A stretch of DNA of 43,228 bases, from positions 10,088-53,315 of the forward strand of contig NZ_LMFV01000014.1 in the NCBI RefSeq assembly GCF_001427285.1, written 5' to 3'. The notes under the pieces are model-generated. The model made no database searches and was not told the DNA's origin. It worked only from the letters and a program-made list of their open reading frames with translations. The stretch comes from Mesorhizobium sp. Root552 (lineage in GTDB: Bacteria > Pseudomonadota > Alphaproteobacteria > Rhizobiales > Rhizobiaceae). Below are positions 14,530-21,179 of this stretch, one piece after another (position 1 is the stretch's first letter; every line of letters starts with the position of its first letter). A program made the translations under genes and the position numbers.

Positions 14530-14788
14530 TGCCGCCCACTTTCTCGCGACGGCGCAACTCGGCGTGATGTTGCTGATGATGCGCCCTGCACATCGGGATC
14601 GTCAGCCAAGGTTCATTGACTGGATCGGGATGATGCAGATCCACTTTGAGCGCACCGCAGAACACGCAGGGATCGCGCTTCAATTCCCCGCGCTTGATGG
14701 CACGGGCAACAAAAGAGTGAGCCTTGCGCGCTGCCGGATTGGCACGGTTCCATTTCTGCTGAGACGTTGTTTCCGGTGCTTCTGACAT
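14522..14788 (-). CDS. HNH-type zinc-finger phage protein (88 aa)
   Basis: The core is CVFCGALKVDLHHPDP followed by MCRAHHQQHHAELRRR. This matches small phage HNH-like proteins with one C-x2-C pair, the HH of the first strand and a C-x2-H ending. The usual final metal ligands are partly replaced by His, so nicking activity is uncertain. The start at 14788 shares a base with the stop of the preceding gene (TGATG). The stop lies inside the initiator-like gene start, so expression of the chain is coupled. Confidence 0.65.
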   Translation of the reverse strand: MSEAPETTSQQKWNRANPAARKAHSFVARAIKRGELKRDPCVFCGALKVDLHHPDPVNEPWLTIPMCRAHHQQHHAELRRREKVGGNG

Positions 14789-14988
14789 CAGCGCGCCTCC
14801 CCATAAGCGAGGGAGGCCACGACGCGCGCAACCGGCCAGGATACGGCGAACCGGTTGCGGAGCCGCACGGCTTGAAGGTGAAGGCGGTTCGGGGTATCTT
14901 CCTGAACATCGATTTTGCTGGTGAGCATTTCGAGGCTTTGGAAACCCGTCGCCTGATCCGCGACAGGTTTTCGCTTTTCAGGAAGCAT
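14788..14988 (-). CDS. Small operon protein of unknown function (66 aa)
   Basis: The frame MLPEKRKPVADQATGFQSLE... has no recognised domain. Its C-terminus (RNRFAVSWPVARVVASLAYG) looks like a short helical unit that recurs, to my memory, in hypothetical proteins next to HNH genes in rhizobial islands. The start at 14988 overlaps the end of the previous gene by 11 bases, and its stop overlaps the next start by one. Confidence 0.6.
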   Translation of the reverse strand: MLPEKRKPVADQATGFQSLEMLTSKIDVQEDTPNRLHLQAVRLRNRFAVSWPVARVVASLAYGEAR

Positions 14989-15163
14989 GATTTGCGCCTC
15001 CCTTGTTCGCGGCCTGAATGACGGCCACGGCCTGCAAGTTGTCGAGGTTGAAGCGTTGCTTCAACGCTGGCACCAACGGGCGGCGGACACGGTCTTCAGA
15101 CTGGCGCTGATGCCACTCGGCTACCGCGTCGATCATTTCCGGCGTGGGAGTGAAGGAAGCCAT
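14978..15163 (-). CDS. Small operon protein of unknown function (61 aa)
   Basis: The frame MASFTPTPEMIDAVAEWHQR is followed by RRPLVPALKQRFNLDNLQAVAVIQAAN, a helix-turn-helix-like pattern seen in very small phage regulators. ATG 15163 follows directly after the TAA of the excisionase-like gene (TAAATG), so it is read from the same message. Function unknown. Confidence 0.6.
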   Translation of the reverse strand: MASFTPTPEMIDAVAEWHQRQSEDRVRRPLVPALKQRFNLDNLQAVAVIQAANKGGANHAS

Positions 15164-15385
15164 TTATGCGGCCTCCGAAGTGCTATGGCGCGGTGCTGAA
15201 AGCTTGGCCTCCGCCCATGCGTCAAGATCATCCGTCAAATAGACGGCGCGCAGACCGAAACGGCGATAGCGCGGCCCGCCACCGGTGGTTGCCCACTTCT
15301 GCAAAGTCGTCCAACTGACGCGAAGACCACGCTCGCGGGTGAGGTATTCTGCCGCCTGGCGGCGGTCGAGGTAAGTGTCTGTCAT
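15164..15385 (-). CDS. Excisionase/AlpA-like DNA-binding protein (73 aa)
   Basis: The protein is a single winged-helix of the HTH_17/excisionase type: DRRQAAEYLTRERGLRVSW, then TLQKWATTGGGPRYRRFG and RAVYLTDDLDAWAEAKL. Such proteins bend att-site DNA and turn integrase towards excision, or activate integrase. The first gene of the small-gene chain, it sits about 90 bp after the integrase-partner gene. Its ribosome site GGGAAAGG lies in the right arm of a 13-bp hairpin (15387-15426), so its translation is probably restrained. Very likely a DNA-binding regulator; its exact role is inferred. Confidence 0.75.
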   Translation of the reverse strand: MTDTYLDRRQAAEYLTRERGLRVSWTTLQKWATTGGGPRYRRFGLRAVYLTDDLDAWAEAKLSAPRHSTSEAA

Positions 15386-15386
15386 T

Positions 15387-15426
15387 CCTTTCCCTCGCAG
15401 GGTTGATTGAACTTGCGAGGGAAAGG
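15387..15426 (-). promoter_or_regulatory. Hairpin covering the ribosome site of the excisionase-like gene
   Basis: A perfect 13-bp inverted repeat (CCTTTCCCTCGCA at 15387-15399 with 15414-15426) has a 14-base loop. In the minus-strand transcript the 3' arm contains GGGAAAGG, the ribosome binding site, one base before the ATG at 15385. The fold would hide it. The same palindrome could also be an operator in DNA. Confidence 0.7.
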
Positions 15427-15445
15427 TGCGGGGTGTCGGATGCCC

Positions 15446-15488
15446 GAAAAAGACGCCCGAAATTGACCCAAAACTTTAATTTCGGGCG
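15446..15488 (-). terminator. Bidirectional-type terminator after the integrase operon
   Basis: CGCCCGAAATT at 15454-15464 pairs perfectly with 15478-15488. On the minus strand it is followed by TCTTTTTC (15446-15453), and on the plus strand by TTTTTG. One arm includes the last codons of the gene at 15476-16189. It should separate integrase transcription from the excisionase operon. Confidence 0.75.
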
Positions 15489-16189
15489 TTTTTGTATTTA
15501 GCCCGAATCCGGTTCTGAATCGTCTTAGATGTTGTTTGAGGCATCGACAGGTGGTTGTTTGCCAACCACTTGGCCAAGTGATCGCTTTCAGTTCTGAGCG
15601 ATCCGTTCAACAAGCCCGCCCCAGCCCGCCTTTGAAACTCCGCTTCTACGAGATGCATTGAGGTGGGTCGACCAGGTGCACCCGTTATCGGCGTCGGCGC
15701 GCCCATCTGTGAGCTAGGGAGCTTATTGGCTGTTTCAATGAGACCAAGAACTGGGTCGTCTGTCGGGATTCTTGCCAACTCCAAAAATAGCAATCCTCGA
15801 AACTCCATCCCTTGGCCCTTGGCCGTCGCCCGTTCGATATCCATCTCTAGGAAAGGCCAATACCTCTTGGGAATAACTTCGGCCGCTGTGTCAGGACCAC
15901 GACGACCGAACGCAATCCAGTGACCCGACTCGATCAATTCCAGCATGCGACGATCGATGGCTTGCTCAATCTCGCGAACCAATTCGAGTGTCGGCCTGAT
16001 AATTTCCTCATACTGTTCACGATCAGAAGTCGTATGGCCGTAGAGCCCAAAATATTCAGCTTCGGTGCTGAGTCCGGACTGACACCGATCCAACATTTCT
16101 TTAAGAGACCGCGACGGCGACGAGTTTGTGACCGAGGTACTAAGAACTTGGTTGCGAACTTCTGTTGGCGTTTTAAATGAGAGGGCCAT
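15476..16189 (-). CDS. Integrase-linked protein of unknown function (237 aa)
   Basis: From MALSFKTPTEVRNQVLSTSV the protein is mainly helical, with EQYEEIIRPTLELVREIEQAID in the middle. Its end (LAKWLANNHLSMPQTTSKTIQNRIRAKY) resembles a helix-turn-helix. ATG 16189 shares its A with the integrase stop (TGATG), so the two are co-translated, and a strong terminator ends the pair. I recall similar genes behind integrases in rhizobial islands but know no function. Accessory DNA binding during integration is a reasonable guess. Confidence 0.6.
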   Translation of the reverse strand: MALSFKTPTEVRNQVLSTSVTNSSPSRSLKEMLDRCQSGLSTEAEYFGLYGHTTSDREQYEEIIRPTLELVREIEQAIDRRMLELIESGHWIAFGRRGPDTAAEVIPKRYWPFLEMDIERATAKGQGMEFRGLLFLELARIPTDDPVLGLIETANKLPSSQMGAPTPITGAPGRPTSMHLVEAEFQRRAGAGLLNGSLRTESDHLAKWLANNHLSMPQTTSKTIQNRIRAKYKNARN

Positions 16190-17478
16190 CAAACACCGCC
16201 TTTCAGCGGAACGACTTCCGCCGTGTCATGGTTTGTCGACGCCGCCATACCGGCCAACGCGACCGATGCCGCCTTCTCTGCAATCGCCTGCCGGGCTTCC
16301 TGAGCCCAATGGACGTATTTCTGTGACGTAGCGAGGTTCCGATGCCCAAGCGCCGTCATGATTTCCGATGCCTGAGCGCCCGACATTGCAAGATGGCTGG
16401 CAAGGCTATGCCGCAGGCCATGCAGGCCGATACCTTCCGGCAGTTTTGCCTCGACGCGAACTTTTCGCCATGGCTTCGATAGATCAGCAGGACCTTCGCC
16501 ACCCGCTGGCGGGAAAACGAAATCGTCGGGTTTTCCCTGTTGTTGTCTCGCAATAATAGCCTGTGCCATGGCAGGCAGCCCAATTCTACGCGGCTTGCCG
16601 ATCTTCTTGCCTGTCTTATGGCGCGTAGGGGGCAAGACAATCTCGCCCGCCTTCAAATCGACATGCTCCCAGCGCGCACCGGCAATTTCCCCGCGGCGAG
16701 CGCCAGTCAATGCGATGACGCGAATTGCGTCCGCGACCGGTTGCGCAATACGCTTTTCGGCCTCCATGGTGTCGAGTGCCTTGAACAGGCGGCCATAGCT
16801 GTCCGCATCTTCGAGGATCGTCGTGCGCTCGCCGTCTGTGCCCACTGAAACATTCTCGGCGGCATTGACCTTGATTAACTGCTCACCGCTTGGCCCTGCC
16901 CATGCCAGCACAGTTCGCAGCAGACGAATGGATTTCCGGGCCGCACCTTCGCCACCGCGAACGTTGGCCTTGCCGCGAAAGCCCGTCTTTTCGACCACAG
17001 CGGTTTTGCCGTCGCGGATCGCGGCGAAGGCGCGCTTGATCTTCTCCGGTGTCAGCGCGTCGGCGTGTGCCGTTCCAAGTAGCGGCTTGAGATGCCTGTT
17101 GATGCGACCACGATCCGTATCCTGCGTCTTCGGCGCTTTGCTCTTAAACGCTTCGGATTCAAGGTAAGCTTCGAACACCTGAGCGACCGTCTTTGCGTCG
17201 CGCCGCTCACGCTTTTCATTGAGAGGGTCACCGCCCTTGTTGACCGCCCGTCGTAAATCATCCGCCTTGGCGCGAGCTTCCTCTGCCGTGAAGGCACCAT
17301 GCTTGCCTATCGTCGCGCGCCGGGTGCGGCCTTCAGGCGTCCGGTACTGGAATAGATAGCTTTTCACACCGGTAGGCAGGACCAGCAGGCCGAAGCCCTT
17401 TAACTCGGTGTCCCATACGAAATATCGCACCTTGTCGGGCTTGGCCGCGTCCACCGTCGTCTTAGTGATTTTCGGCAT
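16189..17478 (-). CDS. int: Tyrosine integrase of the tRNA-Asp element (429 aa)
   Basis: The N-terminus (MPKITKTTVDAAKPD, then GFGLLVLPTGVKSYLFQYR) is the DUF4102-type arm-binding domain of P4-like integrases. A SAM-like core-binding domain spans about residues 95-200. The catalytic residues are all visible: R261 in TGARRGE, a Lys in HKTGKK (about 288-292), H353 and R356 in HGLRHS, H379 in LGHR and Y388. ATG 17478 was chosen because the longer start at 17526 lies within the 26-bp end repeat and adds no domain. It lies 184 bp inside attR. The intact active site suggests it could still work. Confidence 0.93.
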   Translation of the reverse strand: MPKITKTTVDAAKPDKVRYFVWDTELKGFGLLVLPTGVKSYLFQYRTPEGRTRRATIGKHGAFTAEEARAKADDLRRAVNKGGDPLNEKRERRDAKTVAQVFEAYLESEAFKSKAPKTQDTDRGRINRHLKPLLGTAHADALTPEKIKRAFAAIRDGKTAVVEKTGFRGKANVRGGEGAARKSIRLLRTVLAWAGPSGEQLIKVNAAENVSVGTDGERTTILEDADSYGRLFKALDTMEAEKRIAQPVADAIRVIALTGARRGEIAGARWEHVDLKAGEIVLPPTRHKTGKKIGKPRRIGLPAMAQAIIARQQQGKPDDFVFPPAGGEGPADLSKPWRKVRVEAKLPEGIGLHGLRHSLASHLAMSGAQASEIMTALGHRNLATSQKYVHWAQEARQAIAEKAASVALAGMAASTNHDTAEVVPLKGGV

Positions 17479-17510
17479 GTTGCAGGACCCCAATTTACTG
17501 ACACGGAAGC

Positions 17511-17536
17511 GCTGTGTAAGCACCATGTAAGCAGAA
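17511..17536. repeat. 26-bp end repeat, right copy (probable arm-type integrase sites)
   Basis: Identical to 1821-1846 in the same orientation and placed in the leader of the integrase gene. Integrase binding here could also repress its own gene. Confidence 0.65.
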
Positions 17537-17550
17537 TCTGGAAAGTCACA

Positions 17551-17640
17551 GTAAGAAACGGCATGACTTCCGGCCTAAAAGGTAAGAGATATTTCCTTAT
17601 ATCGCAATGGGTTAGTTTGAGTAAGTAAGGTCGTGTAAGC
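17551..17640. promoter_or_regulatory. Further GTAAG repeats beside attR
   Basis: GTAAG occurs in the same orientation at 17551, 17582, 17621, 17625 and 17635, the last within GTGTAAGC as in the 26-bp repeat. With the two copies in 17511-17536, seven lie within 125 bp. This fits a cluster of arm-type or excisionase sites. Confidence 0.45.
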
Positions 17641-17661
17641 GATAGAAATCAGCCTAAGTTT

Positions 17662-17709
17662 GGCCTGTCACGCCGGAGGTCGCGGGTTCGAGCCCCGTCA
17701 CTCGCGCCA
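17662..17709 (+). repeat. attR: attR: right copy of the 48-bp tRNA-Asp attachment repeat
   Basis: A perfect copy of 1710-1757. The bases before 17662 do not continue the tRNA, so this is only the 3' fragment. Host sequence is expected to resume at 17710. The region 17710-17878 holds no gene. A CGGGCCGG/CCGGCCCG hairpin (17838-17867) may end the LacI-type gene. Confidence 0.93.
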
Positions 17710-17878
17710 TTTCTTTCAGAACTCAGCATGATATTTCCGTGCGGCGACCCTGTGCGCCGCGCCCGGGCCAGGCGGCAACTCGCCATGCCAGGCGCGCGCG
17801 CAATACCTGTTGTCAAAGCCTCGGATTTTCCTGAAAGCGGGCCGGCTTTGGGTCACGCACCGGCCCGTCCCTTGTGCC

Positions 17879-18913
17879 TCAAAGACGCGGCGCTGCCCCG
17901 GTGCTACCGCGCACAATGATGCGGATCGGCAATTCTGTCTGGCGCAAATGTCGCTTCTGGGTGGCGGGAGCGAGGATGTAATTCGCCGCCAGGTTGCCCA
18001 TCTCGCGTGCCGGCACTTCCAGCGTGGTCAGTTCCGGTGCGGTGAGCTCGGCAATCTCCAGATTGTCGAAGCCAACGATGGATATGTCCTTCGGTATCGC
18101 AATACCCTGTTGATGGCAGTACTTTATGGCTCCGGTGGCGAGGATATCGCTGCCGCAGAATACGGCGGTCGGTCGCTGCTGCAGATCCATCAGCGATCGC
18201 ATCGCCTGCCTGCCGCTCTCGACCTTATATGCTCCCTCAACCACGGGTACGGCCTCGGGATCATGGCCACGCGCCGCGACTTCAGACAGGAAGCCGTCGA
18301 GGCGACCCTTCGCGCGGTCGTTGTTCGTGGTGATGCCGGCGATCATGCCGAGCCGGGTATGACCCAGATCCAACAGGAAGCGCGCTGCCGCCGCCCCGGC
18401 CTTTTCGTTGTCAAAGCCGATAGCAGCGCCGGATTCGGCCGGAGCCGAGGTATAGGTGAAAACATGGTCGACGCGCTTCTGGTCGAGCAAGGCCATTGTT
18501 TGGGCGCTATGCGTCGAACCAACCAGCACGATCGATTCCGCACCGCGCTCGACGAGCAAGCGCGCCTGCTCGAGTTCCAGGTCGAGGTCATAGTGCGAGG
18601 TACTGATGATGACGGAGACACCGCTCTCCGCCAGCCTTGCCTGCAGGCCCTCGACCATGGTGGCGTAGATGGCGTGGTCCAGTGTCGGGATGATAGCGCC
18701 GACCAGCCGCGAACGCGTCGAACGTAGCGCCCGCGCCGAGCCGTTCGGGACATAACCAAGTTCCGCCGCCGCGCGCATGACCCGCTCGCGCTCGTCTTGC
18801 CCGACACGCGGATTTCCGTTGAGCACGCGCGACGCAGTTGCCAGCGAGCAATTGGCAAGACGGGCGACATCCACCAGCTTGGCGCCACCGCCCTCCGACC
18901 CCTGATCCGCCAA
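17879..18913 (-). CDS. LacI-family transcriptional regulator of the catabolic cluster (344 aa)
   Basis: The N-terminus contains the LacI helix-turn-helix (LVDVARLANCSLATASRVLNG, residues about 13-33) and the hinge region (GYVPNGSARALRSTRSRLVG). A periplasmic-binding-protein fold for effector binding follows (IPKDISIVGFDNLEIAELTAP near the end). The start is TTG 18913 with AGGAGAG eight bases ahead. No ATG gives the usual family length. It is divergent from the CoA-transferase gene, with two palindromes between them and a third before the transporter, so it very probably represses the cluster until a sugar-like inducer is bound. Confidence 0.92.
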   Translation of the reverse strand: MADQGSEGGGAKLVDVARLANCSLATASRVLNGNPRVGQDERERVMRAAAELGYVPNGSARALRSTRSRLVGAIIPTLDHAIYATMVEGLQARLAESGVSVIISTSHYDLDLELEQARLLVERGAESIVLVGSTHSAQTMALLDQKRVDHVFTYTSAPAESGAAIGFDNEKAGAAAARFLLDLGHTRLGMIAGITTNNDRAKGRLDGFLSEVAARGHDPEAVPVVEGAYKVESGRQAMRSLMDLQQRPTAVFCGSDILATGAIKYCHQQGIAIPKDISIVGFDNLEIAELTAPELTTLEVPAREMGNLAANYILAPATQKRHLRQTELPIRIIVRGSTGAAPRL

Positions 18914-18930
18914 GCAATGCTCTCCTATCC

Positions 18931-18947
18931 GTGAAAACGTTTTATCA
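18931..18947. promoter_or_regulatory. LacI-type operator O1
   Basis: AAAACGTTTT at 18934-18943 is a CG-centred palindrome, 20 bases upstream of the regulator start. The placement suggests autoregulation. Confidence 0.6.
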
Positions 18948-19015
18948 TTTTTTCTTTTTCTAGCACAGACACATAGTCAATCGAAGCGAAAACTCGCTTG
19001 ACTTGCAAGTTTTGA

Positions 19016-19035
19016 TGTGAAAACGTTTTCTCACA
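19016..19035. promoter_or_regulatory. LacI-type operator O2
   Basis: TGTGAAAACGTTTTCTCACA contains the perfect 12-bp palindrome GAAAACGTTTTC centred on CG, extended by further matching bases outside. It lies 25 bases before the CoA-transferase start. Confidence 0.75.
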
Positions 19036-19059
19036 AGTTGCTCGGGAGGAGAACGACGG

Positions 19060-20277
19060 ATGCTGCTCAATGGCATCAAGATTGTCAGTTTTTGCCATTT
19101 TCTGCAGGGTCCGGCCGCAGATCAATATCTGGCTGACATGGGCGCGGACGTCGTCAAGGTCGAGCCGCTCACCGGCGCCTACGAGCGCCACTGGTCGGGT
19201 GCCGACGTCTATGTGGAAGGTGTCAGCGGCTTTTATCTTTGCGCGAACCGAAACAAGCGCTCCATTGCGATTGATCTCAAAAGCCCCGAGGGCAAGGCTG
19301 TTGCCAGGCGGCTGATCGCTTCGGCCGACGTCGTATCCGAGAACTTCCGTCCCGGCGTGTTCTCGCGACTGGGCTTCGATGAGGCTGCGCTGCGTGAAAT
19401 CAACCCGGATCTGATCTTTGCTTCGGCAAGCGGCTACGGCTCGAGCGGACCGATGGCACAAAAACCCGGCCAGGACATTCTGTGCCAGGCGCGCTCCGGC
19501 CTGATCAGCGCAACCGGGACGCCACAAAATGGACCGACGCCGGTCGGCGTTGCCGTTGTGGACCAGCATGGCGGTGCGCTGATGGCCATGGGCATCCTCG
19601 GCGCCCTGATCCGCCGGCTGCGCGAAGGGCGCGGAACGCGCGTCGAATCCAGCCTCATCAATTCTGCGATAGACCTTCAGGGCGAAGCACTGGTCAACTA
19701 TTTCGCCGGCGGCATGACGCGCGAGGTGCTGAAGCGCGAAAACAACTTGGCAACGTGGTTTCACGCTGCGCCCTACGGTGTCTACCCGACACGCGATGGT
19801 CACGTCGTCATTTCGCTGTGCGAGGCAAGCGTGCTGGCCGACGCGGTAGACAGCGACGAACTTCGCGCCGCCGCCGGTGTCGACCGCTACAAGAACCGCG
19901 ACGACTATGCCCGCATGCTCGACAAGGCGACGGCGGTGTTCACCACCGAGGAACTCGCCCGTCGTCTCGACGAGCGCGGCATATGGTGGGCGCCAATCGC
20001 CTATTACGACGATCTTCTGTCAGACCCACAGCTTACTCATATGAACGTCTTCCGGCGCATCGACGTCAGGGGGCGCACCATACATCTCGTCAACCACCCC
20101 AACCGCTATGACGGCGAGGTGCCGGACGTCCGGGTGCTGGCACTGGAAATCGGCGAACACACCCGCGAAATCATGGGCGAACTCGGTTACTCGCACGCCG
20201 AAACCGACGGCCTCATCGAAGCGGGCGCAGTGGCTGCCTCGCGCGCCGAGCAGACCAAAGTGACGGAGCCGTCATGA
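19060..20277 (+). CDS. Family III (CaiB/BaiF-type) CoA-transferase (405 aa)
   Basis: The protein begins LLNGIKIVSFCHFLQGPAAD and continues with LADMGADVVKVEPLTG and NRNKRSIAIDLKSPEGK, the hallmarks of family III CoA-transferases. The catalytic Asp is D168 in VGVAVVDQHGG. These cytoplasmic dimers move CoA from one acyl thioester to a free acid. GGGAGGAG precedes ATG 19060. It is the first gene of the operon, under operator O2, and its stop overlaps the next start (ATGA). The acyl substrate cannot be read from the sequence. The product would be a CoA ester for the hydratases encoded further on. Confidence 0.9.
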   Translation: MLLNGIKIVSFCHFLQGPAADQYLADMGADVVKVEPLTGAYERHWSGADVYVEGVSGFYLCANRNKRSIAIDLKSPEGKAVARRLIASADVVSENFRPGVFSRLGFDEAALREINPDLIFASASGYGSSGPMAQKPGQDILCQARSGLISATGTPQNGPTPVGVAVVDQHGGALMAMGILGALIRRLREGRGTRVESSLINSAIDLQGEALVNYFAGGMTREVLKRENNLATWFHAAPYGVYPTRDGHVVISLCEASVLADAVDSDELRAAAGVDRYKNRDDYARMLDKATAVFTTEELARRLDERGIWWAPIAYYDDLLSDPQLTHMNVFRRIDVRGRTIHLVNHPNRYDGEVPDVRVLALEIGEHTREIMGELGYSHAETDGLIEAGAVAASRAEQTKVTEPS

Positions 20278-21107
20278 CCTTAAGAGAGCCCCCTCCCCGC
20301 GCGCGCGAAAAGGCGCTGCCTTCCGATACAGGGCTGGGCGAACGCGGTACCGCCCTTGTTACGGGCGGACGCCGCGGCATTGGCCGGGCGATCTGTCACG
20401 AACTGGCCGCGAATGGCTTCGACGTGGCCGTGGTCGACATTATCGATGACGACAATGGCCGCGAGACCGTCGAAATGGTGAAGCGGACCGGACGCAAGAC
20501 GTTTTTCCGCCAGTGCGACATTTCCGATACCAGCTCCTACGCTGCGCTGCTCGATCAGGTCGAACGGGAACTCGGCGCGATCAGTTGCCTGGTCAACAAT
20601 GCCGGCATCCAGGTGCCGGTGCGCGGCGATCTGCTCGATGTGTCGGAAGAGATGTTCGACCAATTGATCAACATCAACCTGCGCGGAACCTTCTTCCTGA
20701 CACAGGCCGTGGCGCGACGCATGGTGGCGCAGACGGCACCGGTCGCCGAACGCTCCATCATCACTATCACTTCGGCCAATGCCGGCCTCGTCTCGCCGGA
20801 AAAGGGGCCGTATTGCGTGTCCAAGGCGGGGCTCTCAATGGCTTCGCAGCAGTTCGCATTGCGGCTGGCCGTCGAAGGCATCCGTGTTCACGAAATTCGT
20901 CCCGGCCTGATCCGCACCAACATGACGGCAGACGTTTACGAGCGCTATTCGCCGCTGGTGGTAGCGGGCGAAATCTGCCCCATGCGCCGCTGGGGCGAAC
21001 CGGAAGACATCGCCCGCGGCATCGCCACGCTTGCGACCGGCGCAATGCCGTTCAGTACCGGCGATATCTACAACATAGGCGGAGGGATGCAGATCCATCA
21101 GCTTTGA
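20274..21107 (+). CDS. Short-chain dehydrogenase/reductase (277 aa)
   Basis: This is a classical SDR: TGGRRGIG cofactor motif at residues 30-37, NNAG at 108-111, and catalytic S167, Y180 and K184 (YCVSK). The acidic residue after the second strand (VVDI) favours NAD(H). About 20 extra residues precede the Rossmann fold. It would interconvert an alcohol and a ketone on a sugar or hydroxyacyl intermediate. Its ATG overlaps the CoA-transferase stop, so the two are coupled. Confidence 0.9.
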   Translation: MTLREPPPRAREKALPSDTGLGERGTALVTGGRRGIGRAICHELAANGFDVAVVDIIDDDNGRETVEMVKRTGRKTFFRQCDISDTSSYAALLDQVERELGAISCLVNNAGIQVPVRGDLLDVSEEMFDQLININLRGTFFLTQAVARRMVAQTAPVAERSIITITSANAGLVSPEKGPYCVSKAGLSMASQQFALRLAVEGIRVHEIRPGLIRTNMTADVYERYSPLVVAGEICPMRRWGEPEDIARGIATLATGAMPFSTGDIYNIGGGMQIHQL

Positions 21108-21134
21108 CCGCTTGAAGGGCATTTCGCGCGCTGG

Positions 21135-21154
21135 TTGAGAAAACGATTTCTCAA
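21135..21154. promoter_or_regulatory. LacI-type operator O3 before the transporter genes
   Basis: TTGAGAAAACGATTTCTCAA is a near-perfect 20-bp palindrome with one mismatched central pair. It lies 28 bp after the SDR stop and 26 bp before the ABC ATPase start. It shares the AAAACG core of O1 and O2, so the same regulator probably controls a second transcript here. Confidence 0.75.
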
Positions 21155-21179
21155 CTTAATGAAAGAGGGATCGGAATTC

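Larger units (their letters stand above)
1758..17709. mobile_element. Integrated phage-derived element at tRNA-Asp, about 16 kb
   Basis: The limits come from the 48-bp tRNA-Asp repeat. The integrase gene is the rightmost gene, with its 5' end facing attR. The content is phage-like (integrase, excisionase-like protein, HNH-type protein, initiator-like protein with internal iterons, M41-type peptidase, tail tape measure) plus cargo. The tail module is broken, and no capsid, portal or large terminase gene is visible. The element is therefore a decayed prophage or a phage-derived island that may still be able to excise. Most genes are on the minus strand and many overlap by one to eleven bases. 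Confidence 0.9.
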
